This document shows, one piece after another, positions 25,845 to 34,702 of a DNA stretch of 64,000 nucleotides; the first letter of the stretch is position 1, and each line of letters opens with the position of its first letter. The position numbers and the translations under genes were made by a program. The notes beneath the pieces are model-generated. The model was given only the letters and a program-made list of their open reading frames with translations. It searched no databases and was not told where the DNA came from. The stretch comes from Verrucomicrobiota bacterium (lineage in GTDB: Bacteria > Chlamydiota > Chlamydiia > Chlamydiales > Rhabdochlamydiaceae): positions 1 through 64,000 of the forward strand of contig JAFEGV010000004.1 of assembly GCA_018239665.1 (NCBI GenBank), given 5' to 3'.

Positions 25845-27269
25845 ATGGCAAATGCAATCGACAGCTTCCATAGCAGGTATGCTTTTCGGGCTTCTACCGC
25901 GACTTCGACAGCATCTACTCTAGCGCGCAATCCCACCATTCAAAAGCGGGGGCGCACCATCCTCCCTTTGACCGACTCTCCTTCCTTGACTGTAGAAAGT
26001 CAGGACCGAAGGACAATCGATCCAGAAAAAAGCGCCATTAAAAGCCATTTGCGCGTTCAAAACTATTGGATCGATGCGGTGATTGAAAAAGTTGTCAACA
26101 CCCAATTCTCCAGAGGAAGAACTCATCTCCAAGGAAGTCAGGCCCCTCAGGGATGGCAAGCAGCTCACTTTAGCCTAGCGCCCCATACAGTCGACGATCT
26201 CACAGAAAATGTGATCGAATCCGTCGTTGATAAAGGACTAACCCCTAGCCGCTCCAAACCTTTCCTATGCGCGCGAATCGACTTAACCTCCCCCGATGGA
26301 AAAGTTCTGCAGGCCAATCATAGCGATCCTGTTTTTGTCAGAGATTTTATCTTAAGCAAACTACCCAGCGGAGCAGAGGACTCTTCACTGTACGGTACCC
26401 GGCTTTCTCTTTCTCGCAATGCCACCTTTGAAAATCCGGATGAATCGAACCAGTTTGATACCCTTCTTGAAAAGGCGGTAAAGCCCCTGCTTAAACGATT
26501 ACAAGCGGAACGCTCCTCCGGCGAAATCGACGAGGACGCCTCGACAGAGCAGCTCGTCGAATGGCTCATCCGGTACTACGAAACCAGCATTGCAAATAAC
26601 AAGCAACGGCTAGATCAGCTCGGCACGTTCTTTGCGCTTCAATGCCGTTTGAGCCAGTTTGAAGATTTATATTCCCTTGCCGCAGAGATACCTCCGGAAA
26701 AGCTACAGGAATATATTGCGGCAGCTCAAGAACTGCTCGATTGCAAAGTTTCCTTGCTGACTCAACTCGCAGGCACTTCCCGATGCCATGGCATCAGAGA
26801 GGCAAGAAAAGATTATTATTATTTGACCGGCCTCGTCCGCGCCTCAAACCATGGAGCTGCCCACGCATCGCTGGAGACCCTCTTTTTCAAAAACGTCCGG
26901 CATTTTATGACGCGAACTGAAATCTCCGCTGAAAAACTGATGCAAAAATACGAATTCTTTGTTGAAGAAGCTACAGCTCAGCTTGATGGAATTCGAGTTT
27001 ATTCGGATCCTTGCACCATTCCGGGATTAAAAACCGCACTCTTTGGCGTATGCGTTGAAGGCGTTAGAATAGAGCCGACAGAAACTCAGCTCCGAGAACA
27101 GATTTTTTCTATTTTTAAAATTGCAACGCCCTATAAGTCCAAATGCCGGTCTCGCCTTTTCGACAAGGAAAACCAACCGTCTCCACCCGAGTCGCCTATC
27201 CGTTTTGACAAAACAAGCGCTTCGAAGCGCCTGAAGATGATGAGCCTAGACTCGGAAGATTCTCTCTAA
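25845..27269 (+). CDS. uncharacterised protein, possible secreted effector
   Basis: 474 residues, no signal peptide or membrane span. The first 35 residues are rich in Ser, Thr and Ala (FRASTATSTASTLA), a composition common among type III secretion substrates. The middle is mostly helical with no domain I recognise. The last 50 residues look different: KCRSRLFDKENQPSPPESP followed by a basic SASKRLKM, a disordered proline/serine tail containing a KEN tripeptide and two SP sites. These resemble short linear motifs of eukaryotic proteins. It converges with murJ, overlapping by 4 bp. Confidence 0.6.
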   Translation: MANAIDSFHSRYAFRASTATSTASTLARNPTIQKRGRTILPLTDSPSLTVESQDRRTIDPEKSAIKSHLRVQNYWIDAVIEKVVNTQFSRGRTHLQGSQAPQGWQAAHFSLAPHTVDDLTENVIESVVDKGLTPSRSKPFLCARIDLTSPDGKVLQANHSDPVFVRDFILSKLPSGAEDSSLYGTRLSLSRNATFENPDESNQFDTLLEKAVKPLLKRLQAERSSGEIDEDASTEQLVEWLIRYYETSIANNKQRLDQLGTFFALQCRLSQFEDLYSLAAEIPPEKLQEYIAAAQELLDCKVSLLTQLAGTSRCHGIREARKDYYYLTGLVRASNHGAAHASLETLFFKNVRHFMTRTEISAEKLMQKYEFFVEEATAQLDGIRVYSDPCTIPGLKTALFGVCVEGVRIEPTETQLREQIFSIFKIATPYKSKCRSRLFDKENQPSPPESPIRFDKTSASKRLKMMSLDSEDSL

Positions 27270-28906
27270 ATAGATTCCGTTCCAAATCCCTTTTCGCCTT
27301 TTTTCAAACCCAGCAGCTCCAACACATCGTAAGCGTTAAAGAACCAGGCATAAGAAAAGAAGACGATTCCAAACGTTCCGGTCATCGCTAGAAATTGGAG
27401 GAGCTGTTCGGAAAAGCTCCTAGCAAACACCACATCGGCCCTTCCGAGCAGCATGGGAACTGTGGGGTCCAAGGCTAAATAGTTGCCTACAAGAAGGGTC
27501 GTTCCACTTGCGATTGCTGTGCACGATCCTGTCTTAATAAACGATAGGATCACATTCTTATCCCAAACGGATCCCATCTTCTTGCCCATATGGTACGACA
27601 GGTAAAAATAATTCATCCATGCGCAGGCGCTTGTCGCCACGGCAATGCTAAACGGCCCCCACTTCAGCACAAACACTAACAATGCCGTTATCAAAGCATT
27701 AAAGATCACGGAATACACTGCGCCGAGCGTCGGCGTGCGAAAGTCTTTCTTTGCATAGAAGGCCGGAGCCATTAACAACACTAAGACTGCAGGTACGAGG
27801 CCGAGCCCATATCCCCAAAGGCAAATGACGGTGTTGTACGTCGTCGTCGAATCAAAATCGCCGCGCCCGTAGACTAAATTGACTCCGCAAGCCCCTAATA
27901 CAAAAATCCCCATCGTGCATGGAAAAATCAGGCTGAAACTGCGGCGATAGGCAAAACGGATGAGCCGATGAAAATGGTCCAATAGATTGTCTTTGATCGC
28001 ACGCGATAGCGGAGGCAGAAGCGCAGAAGACAAAGCGATCCCAAACAGCGCAAGCGGCAATTGCTCAATGCGGATGGCATACCAGAGGTAAGCCGGGCCC
28101 TCTAATGACGCATAGCGCGCAAAAACGGCGTCCATTGCAGAATTGATCTGCACTGCTCCCACACCGATCACTCCAAGCAAAAACGGCTTGACGACAAGCC
28201 TCATTTCCGCTGAAAACAAGCGGGGCTTAAAACAGTTTTTCCAGGACAAAGATCGTTTTAAAATCTCAATCATTTTAGGAGCTACCATGGCCCACTGCAT
28301 AAAAAAGGCGACGACGATCGCCCCCGATAAGGCAACAGCTGCAAACGAAGGCTCTTTGCCCCTTTGCATCCAGGCTGCGACCATCCAAACAACATTAAAC
28401 GCTGCAGGAGCAAAACCCGTTAAAAAGAATTTGCGCTCGCATTGGAGGAGGCCGCTGCTCAGGCCGAACAAACAGATGAACAACACGCCCGGGAGCATTA
28501 AAATTGTCAAATAGAGGATCTGGGCGTTGTCGGGAGTCAAGCTCCCCCATTTCCACAGTGCGATCAACCCCACTTCAGCAAGACCGATCAACCCCAGCAG
28601 AAAAACAGCTAATGAAAAAAACAGGTCCCTGAAAAACTCCGCCCCTTTTTCAGGCGAATGGGATCGGATCTGCTCAAAATGAGGAATAAATCCGGAAGGA
28701 AGCGGCCCTTCGCCGAACAGCCTTCGGATCAAATTGGCGAAACGAAATGCCACCATGAAGGCCGCAATCGCCGGATTGCTTCCAAAGCAAAACGCCATCG
28801 TCATGTCCCTGCCAAGGCCGGTAACGCGGCTGAGCAAGGTTCCACTTAAAAAAGCAAAAGAAGAACGGGAGATGGACTTTGAAGTATCGGGGCCATGTTC
28901 CGGCAT
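27266..28906 (-). CDS. murJ: lipid II flippase MurJ (MviN)
   Basis: 546 residues with about 14 membrane spans. The N-terminus (SFAFLSGTLLSRVTGLGRDMTMAFCFG) and the following ANLIRRLFGEGPLPSGFIP are the most conserved MurJ blocks. Charged residues in TM1-2 (Arg, Arg, Asp) line the substrate cavity in the family. The protein flips lipid-linked peptidoglycan precursor across the inner membrane, consistent with the division-associated peptidoglycan of chlamydiae. AAGGAG lies 6 bases before the ATG. The neighbourhood nfo-murJ follows chlamydial order, with a palindromic element between the divergent starts. Confidence 0.95.
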   Translation of the reverse strand: MPEHGPDTSKSISRSSFAFLSGTLLSRVTGLGRDMTMAFCFGSNPAIAAFMVAFRFANLIRRLFGEGPLPSGFIPHFEQIRSHSPEKGAEFFRDLFFSLAVFLLGLIGLAEVGLIALWKWGSLTPDNAQILYLTILMLPGVLFICLFGLSSGLLQCERKFFLTGFAPAAFNVVWMVAAWMQRGKEPSFAAVALSGAIVVAFFMQWAMVAPKMIEILKRSLSWKNCFKPRLFSAEMRLVVKPFLLGVIGVGAVQINSAMDAVFARYASLEGPAYLWYAIRIEQLPLALFGIALSSALLPPLSRAIKDNLLDHFHRLIRFAYRRSFSLIFPCTMGIFVLGACGVNLVYGRGDFDSTTTYNTVICLWGYGLGLVPAVLVLLMAPAFYAKKDFRTPTLGAVYSVIFNALITALLVFVLKWGPFSIAVATSACAWMNYFYLSYHMGKKMGSVWDKNVILSFIKTGSCTAIASGTTLLVGNYLALDPTVPMLLGRADVVFARSFSEQLLQFLAMTGTFGIVFFSYAWFFNAYDVLELLGLKKGEKGFGTESI

Positions 28907-28927
28907 ATCAACTCCTTGAAGAATCTA

Positions 28928-29101
28928 GAGGAAGTTGCAAAACTCCCGCACCCTGCAAAATCGCCCTTTTGAGCCATTTCGCCGCCTCGTCTTCTTCTTC
29001 AAGTATGCCCTCGGCGACGGGGCCCGGGCCGCGCTAGCGGTCCCGGCAAATCAGCTCAAAATCATCAATTTTTCAAGGTGCGGGAGTTTTGCAACTGCCT
29101 C
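28928..29101. repeat. palindromic element copy A (174 bp, TIR family GAGGGARTTGCAAAACT)
   Basis: 28-bp terminal inverted repeats with two mismatches, beginning GAGGAAGTTGCAAAACTCCC. The interior shares AAATCGCCCTTTTGAG and CTCAAAATCATCAATTTTT with copies at 34499, 51370 and 59294. It lies between the divergent starts of murJ and nfo. The flanks (TCTA/TTGG) do not match, so it is an old insertion or a rearranged copy. Its central part is GC-rich and differs from the other copies. Confidence 0.8.
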
Positions 29102-29168
29102 TTGGTTTTGAGGATTGTAAAGATCTTCAATATGTCTTACAATGACCCTTTTTTTGAAAGAAAATCTT

Positions 29169-30041
29169 ATGCACAAGAACATTCCCGCAGAAGACCTCTT
29201 GATCGGCGCCCACACCTCTGCAGCCGGCGGCGCCCATAACGCATTGCGCGAGGCCCATGAGATCGGCGCGACCACTTGCCAGCTGTTTACGAGCAACCAA
29301 AAGCGGTGGGAAGGCCGGGAGATTACCGACGAAGATCTAGAGCTGTGGCATGCTGCATTGGAAGAGACCGGGCTGAAAAAGATCATGAGCCATGACAGCT
29401 ACCTGATCAATCTGGGATCGCCCGATCCCGAGGGCCTGCGCAAAAGCCGCAAAGCCTTTAAAGAAGAGCTTCTCCGCTGCCAAAAACTTAAACTGGCCTT
29501 TTTAAACTTCCATCCCGGAGCCGCCCTCGACTCTTCCGAAGAGGACTGTTTAAAGACCATCGCTGAAAGTCTGGAACACATCGCCGATACCGTTGAAAAA
29601 GGACATACCCGCCTGTTGATTGAGACGACTGCAGGGCAAGGCTCGTCTGTCGGCTGGCGCTTCGAGCACCTGGGATACCTGATCGACCGCCTCCATAAAA
29701 AGCTGGCGATCGGCGTCTGCATCGACACATGCCACATCTTCGCCGCAGGCTATGACATCCGCACGAAAGAGGCTTGGGACGACACCCTCAAACAATTCGA
29801 CGAGATCGTCGGGCTCAAGCACCTGTACGCCTTCCATGTCAACGACTCCATGAAACCTCTTGGATCCCGAAGAGACCGCCATGCGCCGCTTGGCGATGGA
29901 GAAATCGGGATGACCTGCTTTAAAACAATGATGACACACCCGCTGATTCGCGATATTCCTAAATACCTGGAAACGCCCGATGGGCCGCCCCTTTGGAAAA
30001 ATGAGATCGCGATGCTGCGCAAATTTGCGAAACACTCATGA
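29169..30041 (+). CDS. nfo: endonuclease IV (AP endonuclease)
   Basis: 290 residues from the chosen ATG; nine more codons upstream are open (ATG at 29142). Family landmarks: [86 protein letters not shown] and YLETP, carrying the trinuclear zinc ligands (His, Glu and Asp). Cuts DNA 5' of abasic sites in base-excision repair. Stop overlaps the asnS start (ATGA), so the two are co-translated. Confidence 0.95.
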   Translation: MHKNIPAEDLLIGAHTSAAGGAHNALREAHEIGATTCQLFTSNQKRWEGREITDEDLELWHAALEETGLKKIMSHDSYLINLGSPDPEGLRKSRKAFKEELLRCQKLKLAFLNFHPGAALDSSEEDCLKTIAESLEHIADTVEKGHTRLLIETTAGQGSSVGWRFEHLGYLIDRLHKKLAIGVCIDTCHIFAAGYDIRTKEAWDDTLKQFDEIVGLKHLYAFHVNDSMKPLGSRRDRHAPLGDGEIGMTCFKTMMTHPLIRDIPKYLETPDGPPLWKNEIAMLRKFAKHS

Positions 30042-31423
30042 AACACACAAAAATCAAACAAATTGCATCTTCTGACCTTGGAAAAACACTGACAGTCTGC
30101 GGATGGGTCCGCACAGTGCGCGACCAAAAGAACTTTGCCTTCATCGAACTCAACGACGGCTCCACGCTATCGAACCTCCAGATCATCGCTGAGCAAACTC
30201 TGCCCGACTACAGCGAGCTGATGCAAAAGCTCTCTACAGGCGCTTCGATCAGCGCGACCGGAAAGCTCGTCGAAAGCCCAGGCCAGAAACAAAAATGGGA
30301 GCTCAAAGCAGAGCAGATCACATTATTTGGCACATGCCCTGAAGAATATCCTCTGCAAAAAAAACGCCACTCCTTCGAATTCTTACGCACCATTGCCCAC
30401 CTGCGCCCCCGCACCAATACGCAAGGAGCGGTCGCAAGAGTGCGCAATGCCCTCGCCCATGCCACCCATCTCTTTTTTCAAGAACGAGGCTTCTTATACG
30501 TCCATACCCCGATTATCACCGCATCCGATTGCGAAGGGGCCGGCGAGCAATTTCTCGTAACGACGCTCGATGTGAACAAACCTCCCCGCCACTCGGACGG
30601 TTCGGTCGACTTCACCCAAGACTTCTTTTCCAAGCCCGCTTACCTGACAGTATCTGGACAGCTCAACGGCGAGACATTTGCTTGCGCCCTTTCCGACATT
30701 TACACATTCGGGCCCACTTTCCGGGCTGAAAATTCGAACACATCGCGCCATCTTGCCGAGTTCTGGATGATCGAACCTGAATTGGCGTTTGCCGATCTCC
30801 AAGACGATATGGAATGCGCCGAGTCCTATCTGAAATTTGTCATCAACTACGTTTTGAAACATTGCGCAGAAGACATGGCCTTCTTTGACGCCTTCATCGA
30901 AAAAGGTGTGATCGACCGGCTAAAGCACGTCGCAGAGAGCCCTTTTGCACGCTTGACCTACACGGAAGCCGTCGACATCTTGCAGAAATCGGGAAAGACC
31001 TTCCAATTTCCCGTCGCATGGGGCAATGACCTTCAATCTGAGCATGAGCGCTATCTTGCGGAAGAGTATTGTAAAAAACCGGTGATCCTCACCGACTACC
31101 CCGCCAAGATCAAAGCGTTCTATATGCGCTCCAATCCGGACGGAAAGACCGTTGCCGCAATGGACGTCCTCGTTCCGAAAATCGGCGAGATCATCGGAGG
31201 AAGCCAACGGGAAGAAAGACCTGATATCCTTGAAAAGAAGATTGTCGACTTCGGACTTAATCCGGAAGACTACTGGTGGTACATGCAGCTGCGCAAATAC
31301 GGCAGCGTGCCCCATGCAGGCTTCGGAGCAGGGTTCGAAAGACTGGTCCTTTTTGCGACGGGAATGGAGAACATCCGCGACATTATCCCATTCCCAAGAT
31401 TCCCGGGCCACGCCGACTTCTAG
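30038..31423 (+). CDS. asnS: asparaginyl-tRNA synthetase
   Basis: 461 residues. N-terminal OB-fold anticodon-binding domain ([23 protein letters not shown]), then a class II core with motif 2 [22 protein letters not shown], which is the AsnRS form, and motif 3 [21 protein letters not shown] followed by IPFPRFPG. Charges tRNA-Asn directly with asparagine. As I recall, Chlamydiaceae lack AsnRS and make Asn-tRNA by GatCAB transamidation, so its presence points to an environmental chlamydia. Translationally coupled to nfo. Confidence 0.93.
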   Translation: MKHTKIKQIASSDLGKTLTVCGWVRTVRDQKNFAFIELNDGSTLSNLQIIAEQTLPDYSELMQKLSTGASISATGKLVESPGQKQKWELKAEQITLFGTCPEEYPLQKKRHSFEFLRTIAHLRPRTNTQGAVARVRNALAHATHLFFQERGFLYVHTPIITASDCEGAGEQFLVTTLDVNKPPRHSDGSVDFTQDFFSKPAYLTVSGQLNGETFACALSDIYTFGPTFRAENSNTSRHLAEFWMIEPELAFADLQDDMECAESYLKFVINYVLKHCAEDMAFFDAFIEKGVIDRLKHVAESPFARLTYTEAVDILQKSGKTFQFPVAWGNDLQSEHERYLAEEYCKKPVILTDYPAKIKAFYMRSNPDGKTVAAMDVLVPKIGEIIGGSQREERPDILEKKIVDFGLNPEDYWWYMQLRKYGSVPHAGFGAGFERLVLFATGMENIRDIIPFPRFPGHADF

Positions 31424-31425
31424 TC

Positions 31426-32961
31426 TTATTCCGATCCTGTGTGATCGTAGATCATGCTGGATAGCTGGCCTTCGTCTTCAAAAATAGCGATCACATCGTT
31501 GATCGTTGGCGTTTGGGCATTGTTGACAACGACTTCATAAGCAAACAAATGGCCGTTCTTCCCTTTGAAGTACCCTGCAAAAGCCTGAGTTGTCAAAAAG
31601 AAGTTGCCTGTTGCTGCGTTGAACAAGAAGCCTGTTCCCGTCTTTGCATACACTTTGCCTGCAGCGCTTGAATGTTTGGCAACATCTTCTAAAGATCCAT
31701 CGACTCCAAGAATGGGCAACGCATTCAAATAGAGCTGAAATTGTTTGGACGGCTGCTTATGCATGTATTCTAAAAGCGCAATCTCTGCTTTTGGAGTCAG
31801 ACGATTATCATTGCCTCCGGCTGCATCGAGAAACACAAAAGAATCTGGAGAAAGCCCGGCATCTTTCATGACAAAGTCCCCAAATAGCCTCATCCCTTCC
31901 TCAAACGTTTTCTGACCGCGTTGGGAAGCCAGCAATAACGGCACTAGATCGGCCCCTATATTATGGCTTACCTTTAGAATCAATTTGGCATATTCCGATA
32001 GAGGAGGAGAGGTCCACATTGCGACTTGCAAGCCTTTTTTTATGTTGAACGGAAGCGGCTGTTGTCTGCTGCCATCTCCGGGGAATTGGATTTCTATTCC
32101 CTGATCTTGCAGCGCTTTGATCAATGCCGCCCGGGCAAACGCCACTGGGTCTTGGACCGGATAGGTCCTTACAATCTCTTTTTGGTTAGCCGGAATGGTC
32201 CCTTTGACCTTGATCTTATGGCCATCATCAGATACGACCTCGATATCTAATTTCCCATTAGCGCTAACAGTTTTAACATGATTTTCAACCTCATAGCCCG
32301 GAACCTCCGGCCTCCATGTCAGTTTGGCATTCTCACCGGTCGACCCTGCATCGATCACAATATCAATGAGATTTTCATTGATCATGATCGGGGATAGCAC
32401 CACTCCTCTTTCAACAGTTGTTTCAAATAGGCTATCGTCAATGATCACATTGCCTTTAAGCACCCTCAGACCGCTCTGATACACCTGCTTTGCCAGTTCG
32501 TTGATCCCTTGGAGAGGATCTTCTTTCGTCAAAATGACTCCTGGAACTGCATTCGCAATGATATGATCGAGTTTTGTGAATGAGATCGTGTCCGGGTCGG
32601 GCTGTCTCCCCCCCATTGTCAAGTCGCCCTGGGCAACTAATACCAAGTCTCCATCCAATAAACCCTTTTTAATCGGACTAGTCGCATAAATCGGAGTCTT
32701 AAACCGGTAATCATCTCCCAAAGAATGCAAAAGCGCGGCGACTGAAAATAATTTCGTCGTCGATGCCGGCAAAAAGAATTTATCCGCATTGAGATCAAAG
32801 AATATTTTCCCCGTATCGAGATCTTTCACGTAAATGCCCCAGATCGCGTTTTTATATTTGGGCTGGTCCATGATTTGTAGCATCTCATCGGAAACATTGT
32901 TCGGCGCTTCGCCAAGGGGCGGGAATGCTAACAGCGCAACTGCGAACAACTGAAAAATCAT
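31426..32961 (-). CDS. dacB: D-alanyl-D-alanine carboxypeptidase/endopeptidase, PBP4 family
   Basis: 511 residues with a signal peptide (MIFQLFAVALLAFPPLG). The three penicillin-binding motifs are present: STTK (Ser67-Lys70), SHN in LKVSHNIGADL, and KTG in YAKTGTGF, with the large insert between the first two that marks the PBP4/DacB type. It trims or cleaves D,D-crosslinks of peptidoglycan in the periplasm. The ATG at 32961, inside the end of the upstream gene's region and preceded by GAGG, is preferred to one nine codons earlier. Last gene of the hemA-to-dacB minus-strand cluster. Confidence 0.92.
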   Translation of the reverse strand: MIFQLFAVALLAFPPLGEAPNNVSDEMLQIMDQPKYKNAIWGIYVKDLDTGKIFFDLNADKFFLPASTTKLFSVAALLHSLGDDYRFKTPIYATSPIKKGLLDGDLVLVAQGDLTMGGRQPDPDTISFTKLDHIIANAVPGVILTKEDPLQGINELAKQVYQSGLRVLKGNVIIDDSLFETTVERGVVLSPIMINENLIDIVIDAGSTGENAKLTWRPEVPGYEVENHVKTVSANGKLDIEVVSDDGHKIKVKGTIPANQKEIVRTYPVQDPVAFARAALIKALQDQGIEIQFPGDGSRQQPLPFNIKKGLQVAMWTSPPLSEYAKLILKVSHNIGADLVPLLLASQRGQKTFEEGMRLFGDFVMKDAGLSPDSFVFLDAAGGNDNRLTPKAEIALLEYMHKQPSKQFQLYLNALPILGVDGSLEDVAKHSSAAGKVYAKTGTGFLFNAATGNFFLTTQAFAGYFKGKNGHLFAYEVVVNNAQTPTINDVIAIFEDEGQLSSMIYDHTGSE

Positions 32962-32977
32962 ATGTACCTCGGTGTAA

Positions 32978-34702
32978 TCAATTTTCAACGCGGATGATTG
33001 TCGCTCTGACCTCGCGGGCTGAAGGAGGAATGGAAACCGGTATGCGCAGGGTAGCGTGCGTGTGAGGATCGATCCGTTCGTTAACTGTCACGATCTGCCT
33101 TCCTACTTCTTTACCATACGGATCATAGAAAGAGAGCTGCAGCTGCACTCTGCGGGCCGGATAGCGCGATCCGTTCTCGATAATGATCTGAACGGTATTG
33201 TAAGAAATGATCCGAGCATGGACATTGAGCGCTGGAGTGGACTGCGCGCCAACGTTCATACGGGACAACTGCTCCCGAGCAGCCCTTCCTGTCGATGAAG
33301 GGTTTTGAGCAGCTCTTCTGAAGTGGATGATCGCATTTTGGCGGTCCCCTTTCTGCAGGGCCAGCTGGCCCAAGGCATATTCTGCTTCAGCAGATGGCAA
33401 AAGCTCCTCGCTCTTGATAAGATCGACGCGGGCAGAAGCATAGTCGCCCATCTGTTGTTTGAGCAGTCCCCGCTGAAGGTAGAAGTCAAAATAGTCGGGA
33501 TTAAGTTCGATAGCCTTATTGAAGCACTCCAGCGCATCGCGTTGATCATGCTGCATGAGAAATGCTTTGCCTTTGAGGTTGTATAAGTGCGCTTCATTAG
33601 GAGCAATAGCAATCCCATGGTCGGCAAGCTGCAAAGCTTTGGAAGCTTTTCCCTGGCTCAACGCTATGTAGCCGTTATCGAGGTCCTCATACGCTCCCTT
33701 GGTCCGCTTTAATTCAGCGATCGCCTCATCATACTCTTGCCAACCGAAGAATCCTCCCGGATACTGGGCAGCCGTGACCTTGTTTGCTTCCAAACGCTCC
33801 TGGCTAGGAGGATGCGTCGCAAAAAGTCCTCCCATCCATTCCGGGTCCCTTTCTTTTTCGAGGCGCAAAAATGTCTCTTGAAGGATGACGGCGGCTTTGG
33901 GGTTATATCCAGCCTTTGACATGTATTTGATCCCATACTTGTCCGCTTCCAGTTCAGCTTGCCGGCTGTACTTGAGAGCGATCAAAGTAGCTCCGACCGC
34001 GGCAGAACCGACAACCACGTCCTCGTATTTGTGGTCACGCATCAGTCCTTCCAGTCCTAAAATGCCAACGCCCATCAGAATGCTCTTTTCCATCATCTGC
34101 GCTCCGTGGCGCGCAGCGCTGTGGACGATCTCGTGCGCCAAAACAGCCGCAAGCTCCGCTTCGCTATCAAGTTCTAGCAGCAGGCCCCGGTTGATCGCAA
34201 TCTTGCCGCCCGGAAGGGCCCATGCGTTCGGAATGGAATTGTTTAAGACTGTAAATTCGTAGGGCAGGTTCGGACGATCGCTGACTGCCGCGATCTTCAT
34301 GCCTACAGACTCGACATATTCTTGGATTTTGGGATCGGTGACAAAAGGGCCTCCTTCCGCCTGCTGGAGATATTTGTACTCCTGCTCTCCAATTTGGATC
34401 TCTTGATCTTCCGAGACAAATTGAAGCTCGCTTTCGCCCGTGACCGGATTGGTTCCGCAGCCAGCCAGAAGAAGAATTGCGCTGGCAAAAAGGGGATAGA
34501 GGGAATTGCAAAACTGCTTTGCCCGAAGAAATTGATGATTTTGAGACTGTTTGCGAGTGACAGCATAGCTGTCAGGAATCATTCGACAAGGCCGACCCCT
34601 CGTGGGTCGGGTGAGGAGAATGGGCGCAAACAGCCTCAAAAGGGCAATTTTAACGGACGAATGAGTTTTGCAATTCCCTCGATAAACAATGGATTTGATC
34701 AT
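32978..34702 (-). CDS. M48 zinc metalloprotease lipoprotein with TPR repeats, signal peptide interrupted by a palindromic element
   Basis: 574 codons from the ATG at 34702, which overlaps the upstream stop as ATGA. The reading frame opens MIKSIVY, then 62 residues are contributed by element B (34499-34680 plus a 4-bp duplicate), then YPLFASAILLLAGC resumes the lipoprotein signal with its lipobox Cys. Next come the M48 protease domain (AHEIVHSAARHG, the HExxH zinc site, and ELEADKYG, the third ligand) and several TPR units (IALSQGKASKALQLADHG, ALECFNKAIELNPDYFDF). BepA/YfgC-like periplasmic quality control is the likely role. An internal ATG at 34582 could also start translation and keep a usable signal peptide. 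Confidence 0.85.
   Translation of the reverse strand: MIKSIVYRGNCKTHSSVKIALLRLFAPILLTRPTRGRPCRMIPDSYAVTRKQSQNHQFLRAKQFCNSLYPLFASAILLLAGCGTNPVTGESELQFVSEDQEIQIGEQEYKYLQQAEGGPFVTDPKIQEYVESVGMKIAAVSDRPNLPYEFTVLNNSIPNAWALPGGKIAINRGLLLELDSEAELAAVLAHEIVHSAARHGAQMMEKSILMGVGILGLEGLMRDHKYEDVVVGSAAVGATLIALKYSRQAELEADKYGIKYMSKAGYNPKAAVILQETFLRLEKERDPEWMGGLFATHPPSQERLEANKVTAAQYPGGFFGWQEYDEAIAELKRTKGAYEDLDNGYIALSQGKASKALQLADHGIAIAPNEAHLYNLKGKAFLMQHDQRDALECFNKAIELNPDYFDFYLQRGLLKQQMGDYASARVDLIKSEELLPSAEAEYALGQLALQKGDRQNAIIHFRRAAQNPSSTGRAAREQLSRMNVGAQSTPALNVHARIISYNTVQIIIENGSRYPARRVQLQLSFYDPYGKEVGRQIVTVNERIDPHTHATLRIPVSIPPSAREVRATIIRVEN
34499..34680. repeat. palindromic element copy B (182 bp), inserted in frame in the M48 lipoprotein gene
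   Basis: Ends GAGGGAATTGCAAAACT and its complement AGTTTTGCAATTCCCTC. Exact 4-bp target duplication GATA at 34495-34498 and 34681-34684. 182 + 4 = 186 bp is a multiple of three and the host frame stays open through it. Removing element plus one GATA restores MIKSIVYPLFASAILLLAGC, a standard lipoprotein signal peptide. Almost the same sequence as copy D (51370) and in the same orientation relative to the host gene. Confidence 0.9.

Noticed and set aside
28927-29105. Palindromic elements considered as plain transcription terminators or REP sequences
   Set aside because: They lie inside reading frames, carry exact 4-bp duplications and have no T-runs, so a mobile origin explains them better; termination may still be a side effect at some copies.
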